The position numbers and the translations under genes were made by a program. This document shows, one piece after another, positions 23,764 through 31,827 of a stretch of 64,000 nt of DNA. This DNA is from DASSKO01 sp035690425 (lineage in GTDB: Bacteria; Actinomycetota; Actinomycetes; Propionibacteriales; Nocardioidaceae), in the NCBI GenBank assembly GCA_035690425.1, contig DASSKO010000016.1, positions 21,296 to 85,295 of the forward strand. The letters are read 5' to 3'. Within the stretch, counting starts at the first letter, position 1. The number at the start of each line of letters is the position of its first letter. The notes below the pieces were generated by a model. That model saw nothing but the letters and a program-made list of their open reading frames with translations, did no database searches and was not told the DNA's origin.

Positions 23764-25083
23764 ATGACGTTACGCATTTCAGTGATCGGCACGGGATACC
23801 TGGGGGCGACTCACGCAGCCGGAATGGCTGAGCTGGGTCACGAGGTGATCGGTGTCGATACCGACGCGGCCAAGGTGGCCGTGTTGTCCGCCGGTGAGGT
23901 GTCGTTCTACGAGCCGGGCCTTGCCGACCTGCTGGGCCGGCACGTCGCCTCGGGTCGGCTGCGCTTCACCACCTCGATCGCGGAGGCGGCGGATTTCGCC
24001 GATGTGCACTTCATCTGTGTGGGCACACCGCAGCGCTCCGGTGGCTACTCCGCCGAGCTGCGCCCGGTCGAGGGCGCGATCGACGGTCTTGCCCGGGGGT
24101 TGACCCGGCCGTGTCTGGTGGTGGGTAAGTCGACGGTCCCCGTCGGCACCGCGGAGCGGCTGGCCGGGAGGCTGGCCGAGCTCGCTCCGGCGGGCCTCGG
24201 GGTCGACCTTGCCTGGAACCCCGAGTTCCTCCGCGAAGGCCACGCGGTGGAGGACACGTTGCGACCGGACCGGCTCGTTGTCGGCGTCGAGTCACCGACC
24301 GCGGAGAAGACCCTGCGGGAGGTCTATGCCGTGCCGTTGGCCGAGGGCGTCCCGTGTGTGGTCACCGACCTCGCCACCGCCGAGCTGACGAAGGTGGCTG
24401 CCAACTCCTTCCTCGCCACGAAGGTCTCGTTCATCAACGCGATGGCCGAGCTCTGCGAGGTCACCGGAGCCGATGTCGTCACCCTCGCCGATGCGATCGG
24501 ATACGACGAGCGCATCGGACGGCGCTATCTGAACGCCGGGCTCGGCTTCGGCGGTGGCTGCCTGCCGAAGGACATCCGCGCGTTCATGGCCCGAGCGGGT
24601 GAGCTCGGCGTCGACCAGGCCCTGACCTTCCTGCGGGAGGTCGACGCGATCAACATGCGCCGGCGGCACCGGGTGGTCGAGGTCGCGAAGGCGGAGTGCG
24701 ACGGCAGCGTGCTCGGCAAGCGGATCGGGGTGCTCGGCGCCGCCTTCAAGCCGAGATCTGACGATGTCCGTGACTCACCCGCTCTGAACGTCGCGGCGCA
24801 GTTGCAGCTGCAGGGAGCGCACGTCAGTGTCTACGACCCGCAAGCGAATGCGAACGCAAAGCAGCTGTTCCCGACGCTGCGTTATGCCGGTGGTGTGCTC
24901 GAAGCCGCTGAGGGCGCCGACCTCGTCCTGCATCTGACCGAGTGGGAGGAGTTCCGCCATTTGGACCCCGACGACGTGGGTGCCGTGGTCGCCAAGAGGC
25001 GAATCCTCGACGGGCGCAACGCCTTGGACCCCGACCGCTGGCGGAGCGCCGGGTGGACCTATCGGGCGCTCGGCCGTCCCTGA
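23764..25083 (+). CDS. UDP-glucose 6-dehydrogenase
   Basis: A 439-residue NAD-dependent enzyme making UDP-glucuronic acid. It has Rossmann VIGTGYLGATHA at the N-terminus, FICVGTPQ, KSTVPVGTAE, WNPEFLREGHAV, the catalytic Cys266 in GFGGGCLPKD, and FKPRSDDVRDSPAL. The GFGGSC variant reads GGGC here, a common conservative change. ATG 23764 has a GGAGGGGGG ribosome site. It opens the plus-strand operon; the glucuronate would make the polymer acidic. Confidence 0.92.
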   Translation: MTLRISVIGTGYLGATHAAGMAELGHEVIGVDTDAAKVAVLSAGEVSFYEPGLADLLGRHVASGRLRFTTSIAEAADFADVHFICVGTPQRSGGYSAELRPVEGAIDGLARGLTRPCLVVGKSTVPVGTAERLAGRLAELAPAGLGVDLAWNPEFLREGHAVEDTLRPDRLVVGVESPTAEKTLREVYAVPLAEGVPCVVTDLATAELTKVAANSFLATKVSFINAMAELCEVTGADVVTLADAIGYDERIGRRYLNAGLGFGGGCLPKDIRAFMARAGELGVDQALTFLREVDAINMRRRHRVVEVAKAECDGSVLGKRIGVLGAAFKPRSDDVRDSPALNVAAQLQLQGAHVSVYDPQANANAKQLFPTLRYAGGVLEAAEGADLVLHLTEWEEFRHLDPDDVGAVVAKRRILDGRNALDPDRWRSAGWTYRALGRP

Positions 25084-25092
25084 GGGGCAGCT

Positions 25093-26220
25093 GTGACATC
25101 ACCGACGCACACCTTCAGGCCGAGCGCCGTGGTCGACCATGCTGTGCCGCGGGTGCTGGTGCTGATGACTCGCAACCAGCGTCGAGGCGCGGAGTCCTTC
25201 GCGTGCGTGCTGGGCGAGGGCCTCGGTCAGCGGGGCTTATCGCCGCGGCTGCTCGCGCTGGCATCTGCGGAAGCTGAGCCGCGGTTGCCGGTGCACCCGC
25301 TCGGCCCTTCCCCGCTGAGCGCCGCCACACTGTGGCGTCTGCGTCGAGAGATCCGCCAGGCGGACGTCGTCGTCGCCTGCGGGTCGACCACGCTCCCGGC
25401 CACCGTCGTCGCAGGTGTGGCGACCGGCGCACCGATCATCTACCAGAACATCGGCGACCCGATGTTCTGGGCCGGCCGCGGACGCCGACGAATTCAGGTC
25501 CGGGCGATGCTCGGGCGGATGTCGGCCGTCGCTGCGCTGAGCGAGGAGTCCGCACGTGTGCTTCGGTCACACTTCGGCGTGCCGGCCACGCAGGTCAGGG
25601 TGATCCACAACGCCCGCTCGGCGGCGCTTTTCCGGCCCGGGACCGCGGCGGAACATGCAGCGGCCCGGCACGGGCTCGGCCTGCCGGCGCGCGGTGCCGT
25701 GGTCGCGCTCATCGGAGCCCTGGCACCCGAGAAGCGGGTGGACATCGCGATCGATGCCGTGAGCCGGATGCCCGCCGATGTCCGGCTGGTGGTGGCCGGT
25801 GACGGCCCACTGCGCGAGGAGCTGACCGCACGCGCACGCTCGGCGGCGCCGGGACGGGTGCATTTTCTCGGCCAGCTGCACGACCTCGGCCCGGTCCTGC
25901 ACGCCGCCGACGCGGTGGTGCTGACCAGTGCCAGCGAAGGTGTCCCCGGAGCGCTGATCGAGGCCGGCCTGTCCGGGTTGCCCGCGGTTGCGACCGACGT
26001 CGGCTACGTCCGCGACATCGTCGTACCCGGAGTCACCGGAGAGCTCGTTCCGGTAGGTGACGTGGAAGCGGTCGCTGACGGTCTCGCCCGGGTGCTGTCG
26101 GCGCGGGCGCAGCTGGGACCGCAGGCACGGGCGCACTGCGTGCGCAACTTCGACCTTGACCGGGTGATCGACGACTGGACGGCACTGATCCGGGCCGTCC
26201 TCGCACGAGGGGGAAGATGA
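25093..26220 (+). CDS. GT4-type glycosyltransferase
   Basis: A 375-residue GT-B glycosyltransferase. The N-terminal half starts RVLVLMTRNQRRGAESFACVLG, the usual GGAE-like acceptor region in the form RRGAE. The C-terminal donor domain has VIGALAPEKRVDIAIDAV-like sequence, DVRLVVAGDGPLREEL, and the EX7E-like motif around SEGVPGALIEAGLSGLPAVATDVG. It probably adds a sugar to the lipid-linked repeat unit. The GTG start lies nine bases after the dehydrogenase stop; the stop overlaps the deacetylase start (ATGA). Donor and linkage cannot be read from sequence. Confidence 0.85.
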   Translation: MTSPTHTFRPSAVVDHAVPRVLVLMTRNQRRGAESFACVLGEGLGQRGLSPRLLALASAEAEPRLPVHPLGPSPLSAATLWRLRREIRQADVVVACGSTTLPATVVAGVATGAPIIYQNIGDPMFWAGRGRRRIQVRAMLGRMSAVAALSEESARVLRSHFGVPATQVRVIHNARSAALFRPGTAAEHAAARHGLGLPARGAVVALIGALAPEKRVDIAIDAVSRMPADVRLVVAGDGPLREELTARARSAAPGRVHFLGQLHDLGPVLHAADAVVLTSASEGVPGALIEAGLSGLPAVATDVGYVRDIVVPGVTGELVPVGDVEAVADGLARVLSARAQLGPQARAHCVRNFDLDRVIDDWTALIRAVLARGGR

Positions 26221-27011
26221 GCGTCAGGACAGATGTGAAGCGGGTGCTCGCACGGGCGGCCACGAGCCGGCCGGCGGAGGGGGCGACGCTGCTGATCTAC
26301 CACCGGGTGGGCGGCGGCACCCAGGACGAGCTCGACCTCCCGGTCGTCTCCTTCGAACGGCAGCTGGAGGCACTCGACAGCTATCGCGTTGTGCACCTCG
26401 ACGACGCGCTGGACGCGCTCGACCGGGGCGATGCGGGTCCGCGGGTGGTGTTGACCTTCGACGACGGGTTCGGCGACGTCTACGCCAACGCCTGGCCGAG
26501 GCTGCGTGAGCGGGGTCTTCCCTTCACGCTCTATGTCGCCACGCGTTACGTGGGCGGCACGATGCACTGGGAGGGCTCGACCGCGCGGGGAAGCGGCGCG
26601 CCAGCTCTCACGTGGCGACAGCTGGAGGAGATGGCCGGGTCCGGTCTGTGCACGATCGGCAACCACACCGACTCCCACGTGCGGCCGGAGCTGCTCACGG
26701 CGGTCGAGCTGGACACCTGTACTCGGGTGCTGCGCGAGCGGCTGAACGTGACGCCACGTCACTTCGCCTACCCATGGGGGGTTGCGGTGCCGGAGCTCGA
26801 GGAGGCTCTTCGGGCCCGGTTCCGCAGCGCGGCCACCGGGCGGCTCGGCCGCAACCGACCGGGCGCAGACCTGATGCGACTGTGCAGAGTGCCGGTTCGA
26901 GGCAGCGACCCGATCGGGTTCTTCCGCGCCAAGCTGGACGGCGGCCTGTTGCCCGAGCGTCTTTACGGCGGCATCACTGCCACGGCGAAGCGAGTTGGGG
27001 TCCGTGCCTGA
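26217..27011 (+). CDS. Polysaccharide deacetylase (NodB domain)
   Basis: A 264-residue carbohydrate esterase 4-type protein. The catalytic motif TFDDGFGD (motif 1) is followed by IGNHTDSHV (motif 2, H-x3-H type) and RHFAYPWG (motif 3). No signal peptide is evident, so it may act on a cytosolic or membrane-associated substrate. Such enzymes remove N-acetyl groups from glycans or lipid-linked sugars. It overlaps both neighbouring glycosyltransferase genes, by 4 and 8 bases. Confidence 0.85.
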   Translation: MSVRTDVKRVLARAATSRPAEGATLLIYHRVGGGTQDELDLPVVSFERQLEALDSYRVVHLDDALDALDRGDAGPRVVLTFDDGFGDVYANAWPRLRERGLPFTLYVATRYVGGTMHWEGSTARGSGAPALTWRQLEEMAGSGLCTIGNHTDSHVRPELLTAVELDTCTRVLRERLNVTPRHFAYPWGVAVPELEEALRARFRSAATGRLGRNRPGADLMRLCRVPVRGSDPIGFFRAKLDGGLLPERLYGGITATAKRVGVRA

Positions 27012-28197
27012 CGCCAGGGAAGGCTCCGGACCGATCAAGTTGCGGGCGCGAGACGGCCGCCCACTGAAGCTGATGCATCTCACGACCGTGGACATGAGTT
27101 TGGCGCTGCTGCTGGCGACGGAGCTGGAGGTCGACAACCAAGCCGGGTTGGAGACCTCCGGGGCTTCCGCGCCCGGCGCGTATGTGGCCCAGGTCGAGGG
27201 GCTCGGTGTCAAGCACGTGCCCCTGCCGGCACTGACCCGCGCGTGGGACCCCCGGCGGGACGCGAAGGCGGTGCGGGAGCTGCTCGAGGTGGTCCGTGCG
27301 TCGCGGCCCGACATCGTGCACACGCACAACCCCAAGACCGGTGTGATGGGGCGGATCGTCGGCAGGCTCGCGGCAGTCCCGGTTGTCGTCAACACCTGCC
27401 ACGGCCTGTGGGCCGGGCCCGGGGACCGGTTGCTCAAGCGCGCGGCCGTGTACGGCGCCGAGGCGGCGGCTGCCGCGTTCTCCGACGCGGAGCTCTACCA
27501 GAACGGCACCGACCGACGGACGCTGCGACGGTTGGTGCGCCAGTCGAAGACCAAGGTGGTAGGCAACGGCGTCGACCTCACGCGTTTCCAGCCTGATGCC
27601 GACGCACGCCGACGGGTCCGTGCCGAGCTGGGGGTCGACGAGCACACGACATTGGTCGGCGGTGTCGGCCGGATGGTCGCCGAGAAGGGGATCGCCGAGT
27701 ACATCGAGATGGCGCAGGCGCTCGACGAACGGGCCGTCTTCGTCTGGGTCGGTCCGGACGATCCCGACAAACCCGACGCCGTGGCAGGCAGGCCTTCGTC
27801 GGTGCGGTTCCTGGGCGAGCGCTCTGACATGCCCGCTCTCTACAACGCCTTGGACGTCTTCGTGCTGCCGTCGTACCGCGAGGGGTTCAGCCGGTCCGCG
27901 ATGGAGGCGGCCGCCACCGGCACCGCGATGGTGTTGTCAGACATCCGGGGCTGCCGGGAGGTGGGCACCCACGAACGGGACCTGCTGCTGGCTCCGCCCG
28001 GCGATGCCACCAACCTGACGACCACAACCGCGCGGCTGCTGGACGATCCCGGACTGCGCGAGCGACTGGCGAGCTCCGCTCGCCGGCGGTCCCTGGCTGC
28101 CTTCGACCAGCGGACGGTGGCTGCTGCTTCGCTGCACACGTATGCCGAAGTTGCTGCGCGCAAGGGGCTCGGGTGGAGAACGGAGTGCACGCCATGA
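27004..28197 (+). CDS. GT4-type glycosyltransferase
   Basis: A 397-residue GT-B enzyme. The acceptor half has LKLMHLTTVDMSLALLL and DIVHTHNPKTGVMGRI; the donor half has VVGNGVDLTRF, GGVGRMVAEKGIAEYI and LPSYREGFSRSAMEAAATGTAMV with the E-x7-E pattern. It resembles the glycosyltransferases that act just after the first phospho-sugar is loaded. The GTG at 27004 overlaps the deacetylase stop by eight bases; a TTG at 26995 is less likely. Its stop overlaps the phosphoglycosyltransferase start. Confidence 0.87.
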   Translation: MPDAREGSGPIKLRARDGRPLKLMHLTTVDMSLALLLATELEVDNQAGLETSGASAPGAYVAQVEGLGVKHVPLPALTRAWDPRRDAKAVRELLEVVRASRPDIVHTHNPKTGVMGRIVGRLAAVPVVVNTCHGLWAGPGDRLLKRAAVYGAEAAAAAFSDAELYQNGTDRRTLRRLVRQSKTKVVGNGVDLTRFQPDADARRRVRAELGVDEHTTLVGGVGRMVAEKGIAEYIEMAQALDERAVFVWVGPDDPDKPDAVAGRPSSVRFLGERSDMPALYNALDVFVLPSYREGFSRSAMEAAATGTAMVLSDIRGCREVGTHERDLLLAPPGDATNLTTTTARLLDDPGLRERLASSARRRSLAAFDQRTVAAASLHTYAEVAARKGLGWRTECTP

Positions 28198-28781
28198 GAC
28201 GAGCGGTGGACGTCGTCGTAGCGACGGTCGCGGCCCTGGTGCTGGCGCCCGTGCTGCTGGTTGTTGCCGGCGCCGTCCGGTGGCGGCTGGGAAGCCCCGT
28301 GCTGTTTCGGCAGGTGCGGGTCGGACGCGACGGGATCGAGTTCTCGATCGTGAAGTTCCGTACGATGCGTCCGCCGCGCTGGGCCGGTGAGCCTGATGCC
28401 GACCGCGACAGTGCGCTGGGACGCCGGCTGAGGGCGATGAGCCTGGACGAGCTGCCGCAGCTGTGGAACGTGCTGGCCGGGGACATGAGCGTGCTCGGCC
28501 CGCGGCCGACGTTGCCCGAGCAGGTCGCCGACTACACCGACCGGCAACGAGGCCGGCTGGCCATCCGTCCTGGGCTGACCGGATGGGCACAGGTCAACGG
28601 CAGGAACTCGATCTCGTGGCCGGAGCGGATCGAGCTCGACCTGCACTACATCGACAACCGCAGTGTGGTGATGGATGCCCGGATCGTGTGGCGCACCTGT
28701 CTGCAACTGGTGCGACCGACCGGGATCTACGGACCAGGGGGAGTGAACATGGGCTTTCCCACAAAGGAGGGGGACGGGTGA
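28194..28781 (+). CDS. Small phosphoglycosyltransferase (PglC-like sugar transferase)
   Basis: A 195-residue monotopic phosphoglycosyltransferase with one N-terminal hydrophobic segment and the catalytic domain. Key stretches are GSPVLFRQVRVG, FSIVKFRTM, LRAMSLDELPQLWNVLAGDMSVLGPRP (the D-E dyad lies in SLDELPQ) and RPGLTGWAQVNGRN. It loads the first sugar phosphate onto undecaprenyl phosphate. The short PglC form, lacking extra transmembrane domains, together with the PglD-like gene overlapping its end, points to a diacetamido-trideoxy sugar as the priming sugar. Confidence 0.9.
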   Translation: MRRAVDVVVATVAALVLAPVLLVVAGAVRWRLGSPVLFRQVRVGRDGIEFSIVKFRTMRPPRWAGEPDADRDSALGRRLRAMSLDELPQLWNVLAGDMSVLGPRPTLPEQVADYTDRQRGRLAIRPGLTGWAQVNGRNSISWPERIELDLHYIDNRSVVMDARIVWRTCLQLVRPTGIYGPGGVNMGFPTKEGDG

Positions 28782-29503
28782 GCACACCAATCGTCGTGTT
28801 CGGTGCCGGCGGCCACGGCCGGGAGGTCCTGGATGTCATCGCGGCACACAACGCCGCTCGCGGCGACCCCGAGTACGAGTTGCTCGGCGTCGTGGACGAT
28901 GGGCCGGCCGGGATCAATCTCAGGCGGCTCGCAGAGCGCGGTGTGCCCTACCTCGGTGACCTGCGCAGCTGGGCGCATGGTGCCGACCGACGGGTGCAGT
29001 ATGTGGTGGGCGTCGGCAACTCGCCGGTCCGGCGGGCCGTCGACGAGCAGATGTCCGCAGCCGGTTTCGAGGCCGCGACGTTGGTCCATCCCGCTGCCGT
29101 CATCGGCTCAGGGGTCCGGTTGTCACCTGGGGTCGTGGTGTGTCCCGGAGTCGTCATGACGACCAACATCGTGGTCGGCCGGCACAGCCACATCAACTTC
29201 TGTGCTGCTGTCGGACACGACACCGCGATCGGTGAGTACGTCATGGTGAACCCGTCGGCGAACATCTCTGGCGACTGCGTCATCGAGGACGACGTGATGC
29301 TCGGCGTGGGCTCTGTCGTGTTGCAGGGCCTCACCGTGCACCGTGGCGCGATCGTGGGCGCGTCTGCCTGTGTCGTCACCGACGTCCCGGCCGAGCAGGT
29401 CGCGAAGGGGGTGCCGGCTCGATGGCAGAGCGGCGTCACCGGGTGGGCAAAGTCTGTCGTCGATTCGGCCGTTCCGCAGCCGGCGGCGGAAGAGGCGTCC
29501 TAG
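28778..29503 (+). CDS. NeuD/PglD-like sugar O/N-acetyltransferase
   Basis: A 241-residue protein: N-terminal nucleotide-sugar-binding domain (IVVFGAGGHGREVLDVI) and a C-terminal left-handed beta-helix of hexapeptide repeats (VIGSGVRLSPGVVVCPGVVM, IGEYVMVNPSANISGDCVI). The active-site histidine is likely in FCAAVGHDTAIG. PglD acetylates the 4-amino group of UDP-4-amino sugars. The GTG start overlaps the phosphoglycosyltransferase stop (GTGA), the same pairing as pglC-pglD elsewhere. Confidence 0.88.
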   Translation: MSTPIVVFGAGGHGREVLDVIAAHNAARGDPEYELLGVVDDGPAGINLRRLAERGVPYLGDLRSWAHGADRRVQYVVGVGNSPVRRAVDEQMSAAGFEAATLVHPAAVIGSGVRLSPGVVVCPGVVMTTNIVVGRHSHINFCAAVGHDTAIGEYVMVNPSANISGDCVIEDDVMLGVGSVVLQGLTVHRGAIVGASACVVTDVPAEQVAKGVPARWQSGVTGWAKSVVDSAVPQPAAEEAS

Positions 29504-29568
29504 CCTGACGAGGGCCGGACCTGTTGGGTGGGGAATCGATCAAGTCGCGGCACGGGGAGGGTTTCGGG

Positions 29569-29961
29569 ATGACTGTGACAAGTTCCGCCGGCGTGCAACG
29601 AGCGCGCACGGTCGACAAGCCGTGGGGCCACGAGGAGATCTTCGCCCTGGTCGACGGCAAGTTTTGCGGCAAGGTTCTGCATGTGGATGCAGGGCATTCA
29701 CTGTCGTTGCAGTACCACCGCGTCAAAGAGGAAGTCATCTGCGTCCAGCGCGGCATGGCACGTGTCGCGGTGGGGGAGCGTATCGGTGCGCTGACCGAGG
29801 TCGAGCTGATGCCGGGCGACAGCCTGCATCTGCCCCCGGGCATGCTGCACCGCATCACCGCAGCGACCGACCTGGTCCTGCTTGAGGCGTCCACGACCGA
29901 GCTCGATGACGTGGTGCGCCTGGCCGACGACTACGGCCGTGCCGGCACGGCCACGCCCTGA
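29569..29961 (+). CDS. Cupin, mannose-6-phosphate isomerase-like
   Basis: A 130-residue single cupin domain with KPWGHEEIFALVDG at the start, HSLSLQYHRVKEEV (cupin motif 1 with metal-binding His/Glu) and LHLPPGMLHRITA (motif 2). It corresponds to the C-terminal domain of bifunctional mannose-6-phosphate isomerases; stand-alone copies are common beside nucleotide-sugar genes, where the substrate is usually unknown. GGGGAGGG precedes ATG 29569. It starts the sub-operon with the cytidylyltransferase, 45 bases downstream. Confidence 0.82.
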   Translation: MTVTSSAGVQRARTVDKPWGHEEIFALVDGKFCGKVLHVDAGHSLSLQYHRVKEEVICVQRGMARVAVGERIGALTEVELMPGDSLHLPPGMLHRITAATDLVLLEASTTELDDVVRLADDYGRAGTATP

Positions 29962-30006
29962 GGGCTGGTTCGTACTTCACGTCATGCGTTTGACAGGAGG
30001 GGTGTT

Positions 30007-30774
30007 GTGAAGGTCGCCATACTTGCCGGCGGTCTCGGCAGCCGAATGGGCGAGGAGACCGTGGTGAAGCCGAAGCCGATGGTGGAGGTCGGGGCACGCC
30101 CGATCCTCTGGCACATCATGAAGTACTACGCCCATTTCGGGTACGACGACTTCGTCGTGGCCGCCGGTTACCGCGGCGAGATCATCAAACGGTGGATGGC
30201 GGACTACGGCAGCCTGACCGGCGACATCACGGTGCGGCTGCGCGAAGGCCATGTGCAGGTCCACAACTCCGACTGTGAGGACTGGACGGTCGCCGTGGTC
30301 GACACCGGGCCGGGGACCAACACCGGCGGCCGGATCAAGCGGTTGCGGGACTGGGTCGGAGACTCCACCTTCATGCTCACCTGGGGCGACGGCGTCGCCG
30401 ACGTCGACCTCGACAAGCTGCTGCAGTTTCACCGTTCGCACGGCAGGTTGGCGACGCTGACGGCCGTGCGCCCCGCGGCTCGATACGGCCACCTCGCGAC
30501 CGAGGGCGACCGCATCGTCGAGTTCACGGAGAAGCCCCAGCTCGCCGAGGGCTGGATCAACGGGGCGTTCTTCGTGCTCGAACCCGGCGTCTTCGACTAC
30601 ATCGAGGGCGACGACACCCAATGGGAACGCGAGCCGCTGGAGCAGCTCGCCAAGGATGGAGAGTTGATGGCATACCGGCACCACGGCTTCTGGCAGTGCA
30701 TGGATACCCCGCGGGAGAAGCACATCCTCGAGGAGCTGTGGCGCACCGACGCCGCGCCGTGGAAGGTGTGGTAG
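30007..30774 (+). CDS. rfbF: Glucose-1-phosphate cytidylyltransferase
   Basis: A 255-residue nucleotidyltransferase making CDP-glucose from CTP and glucose-1-phosphate. It has the AILAGGLGSRMGEETVVKPKPMVEVG nucleotide-binding start, ILWHIMKYYAHFGYDDFV, LTWGDGVADVDLDKLL, and WINGAFFVLEPGVFDYI, all characteristic of RfbF. It normally feeds a CDP-glucose 4,6-dehydratase, but none was seen in the window; the next gene is an SDR of another type. AGGAGGGGTG precedes the start. Confidence 0.9.
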   Translation: MKVAILAGGLGSRMGEETVVKPKPMVEVGARPILWHIMKYYAHFGYDDFVVAAGYRGEIIKRWMADYGSLTGDITVRLREGHVQVHNSDCEDWTVAVVDTGPGTNTGGRIKRLRDWVGDSTFMLTWGDGVADVDLDKLLQFHRSHGRLATLTAVRPAARYGHLATEGDRIVEFTEKPQLAEGWINGAFFVLEPGVFDYIEGDDTQWEREPLEQLAKDGELMAYRHHGFWQCMDTPREKHILEELWRTDAAPWKVW

Positions 30775-30777
30775 AGC

Positions 30778-31827
30778 ATGCGAATCCTCGTCACCGGCCA
30801 CGATGGCTACATCGGCACCTCGCTGGTGCCCCTCTTTCTCGCAGCCGGCCATGATGTGGTCGGCCTCGACTCGATGCTGTACCGGCACTGCCAGATCGGC
30901 GCGGCACCGGTCGAGATTCCGGAGATCCAGTGCGACATCCGCGACGTGACGCCCGACCACTTCGCCGGCGTGGACGCCGTGGTCCATCTGGCCGGGATCT
31001 CCAACGACCCCCTCGGTGACCTCAACTCCGAGACCACCTACGACATCAACCACCGCGGGACGACCCGGGTCGCCGCGGCCGCGAAGGCGGCGGGAGTGCG
31101 CCGGTTCGCGTTCTCCTCCTCGTGCAGCATCTACGGTGCACACGGCGACGCACCCATCGACGAGTCCGCCGCCTTTCTGCCGGTCACGCCGTACGGAGAG
31201 TCCAAGGTGCTGGCCGAGCGCGACCTCACCGACCTCGCCGACGAGGACTTCTCGCCGACGTTTCTGCGGAACGCGACCGCGTACGGGTACTCCCCGCGTC
31301 TGCGCGGAGACCTTGTGGTCAACAACCTCGTCGGCTACGCGGTCGCGATCGGTGAGGTGCGGCTGAAGAGTGACGGGACTCCGTGGCGGCCGTTGGTGCA
31401 CATCCAAGACATCGCCCGGGCCTTCCTCGCGATCGTCGAGGCGCCGCGCGACGTCGTACACCTGAAGGCATACAACGTGGGAACGACCGAGGAGAACTAC
31501 CGGATCCGCGAGGTCGCCGGGATTGTGGAGGCGACAGTGCCCGGATCGAGGGTCACGTTCGGGGAGGACGCCGGGCCGGACAAGCGCAACTACCGCGTGG
31601 ACTGCTCGTTGATCGCCGAGGAGCTGCCGGCGTTCCAGCCGGTCTGGACCGTGGCCGACGGCGCTGCCCAGGTCCTGGAGGCGTTTCTCGCCGCCGGACT
31701 CACGCTCGAAGACCTCACCGGGCCGCGACTCCAGCGCATCCGGAGCGTGCTCGACCAGCAAAGCTCTGGTGTGCTGGGTGCGGACCTGCGTCGCTGTTCG
31801 ATGGTGGAGGAGGTCGCTCGTGCCTGA
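30778..31827 (+). CDS. NAD-dependent epimerase/dehydratase (extended SDR)
   Basis: A 349-residue extended SDR. Rossmann VTGHDGYIGTSL, DAVVHLAGISNDP, the serine in SSSCSIYG and the catalytic Y-x3-K in TPYGESKVLAER are intact; RNATAYGYSPRLRGDLVVNNLVG belongs to the substrate half. Its substrate is presumably a CDP-sugar, given rfbF three bases upstream and the C-methyltransferases downstream. It could be an epimerase, reductase or dehydratase; sequence does not decide. Its stop overlaps the next start by eight bases. Confidence 0.82.
   Translation: MRILVTGHDGYIGTSLVPLFLAAGHDVVGLDSMLYRHCQIGAAPVEIPEIQCDIRDVTPDHFAGVDAVVHLAGISNDPLGDLNSETTYDINHRGTTRVAAAAKAAGVRRFAFSSSCSIYGAHGDAPIDESAAFLPVTPYGESKVLAERDLTDLADEDFSPTFLRNATAYGYSPRLRGDLVVNNLVGYAVAIGEVRLKSDGTPWRPLVHIQDIARAFLAIVEAPRDVVHLKAYNVGTTEENYRIREVAGIVEATVPGSRVTFGEDAGPDKRNYRVDCSLIAEELPAFQPVWTVADGAAQVLEAFLAAGLTLEDLTGPRLQRIRSVLDQQSSGVLGADLRRCSMVEEVARA

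Noticed and set aside
21705..23831. A 708-codon plus-strand open frame opposite the PglF-like gene
   Set aside because: Antisense shadow: histidine/arginine/glutamine-rich with no recognisable motif.
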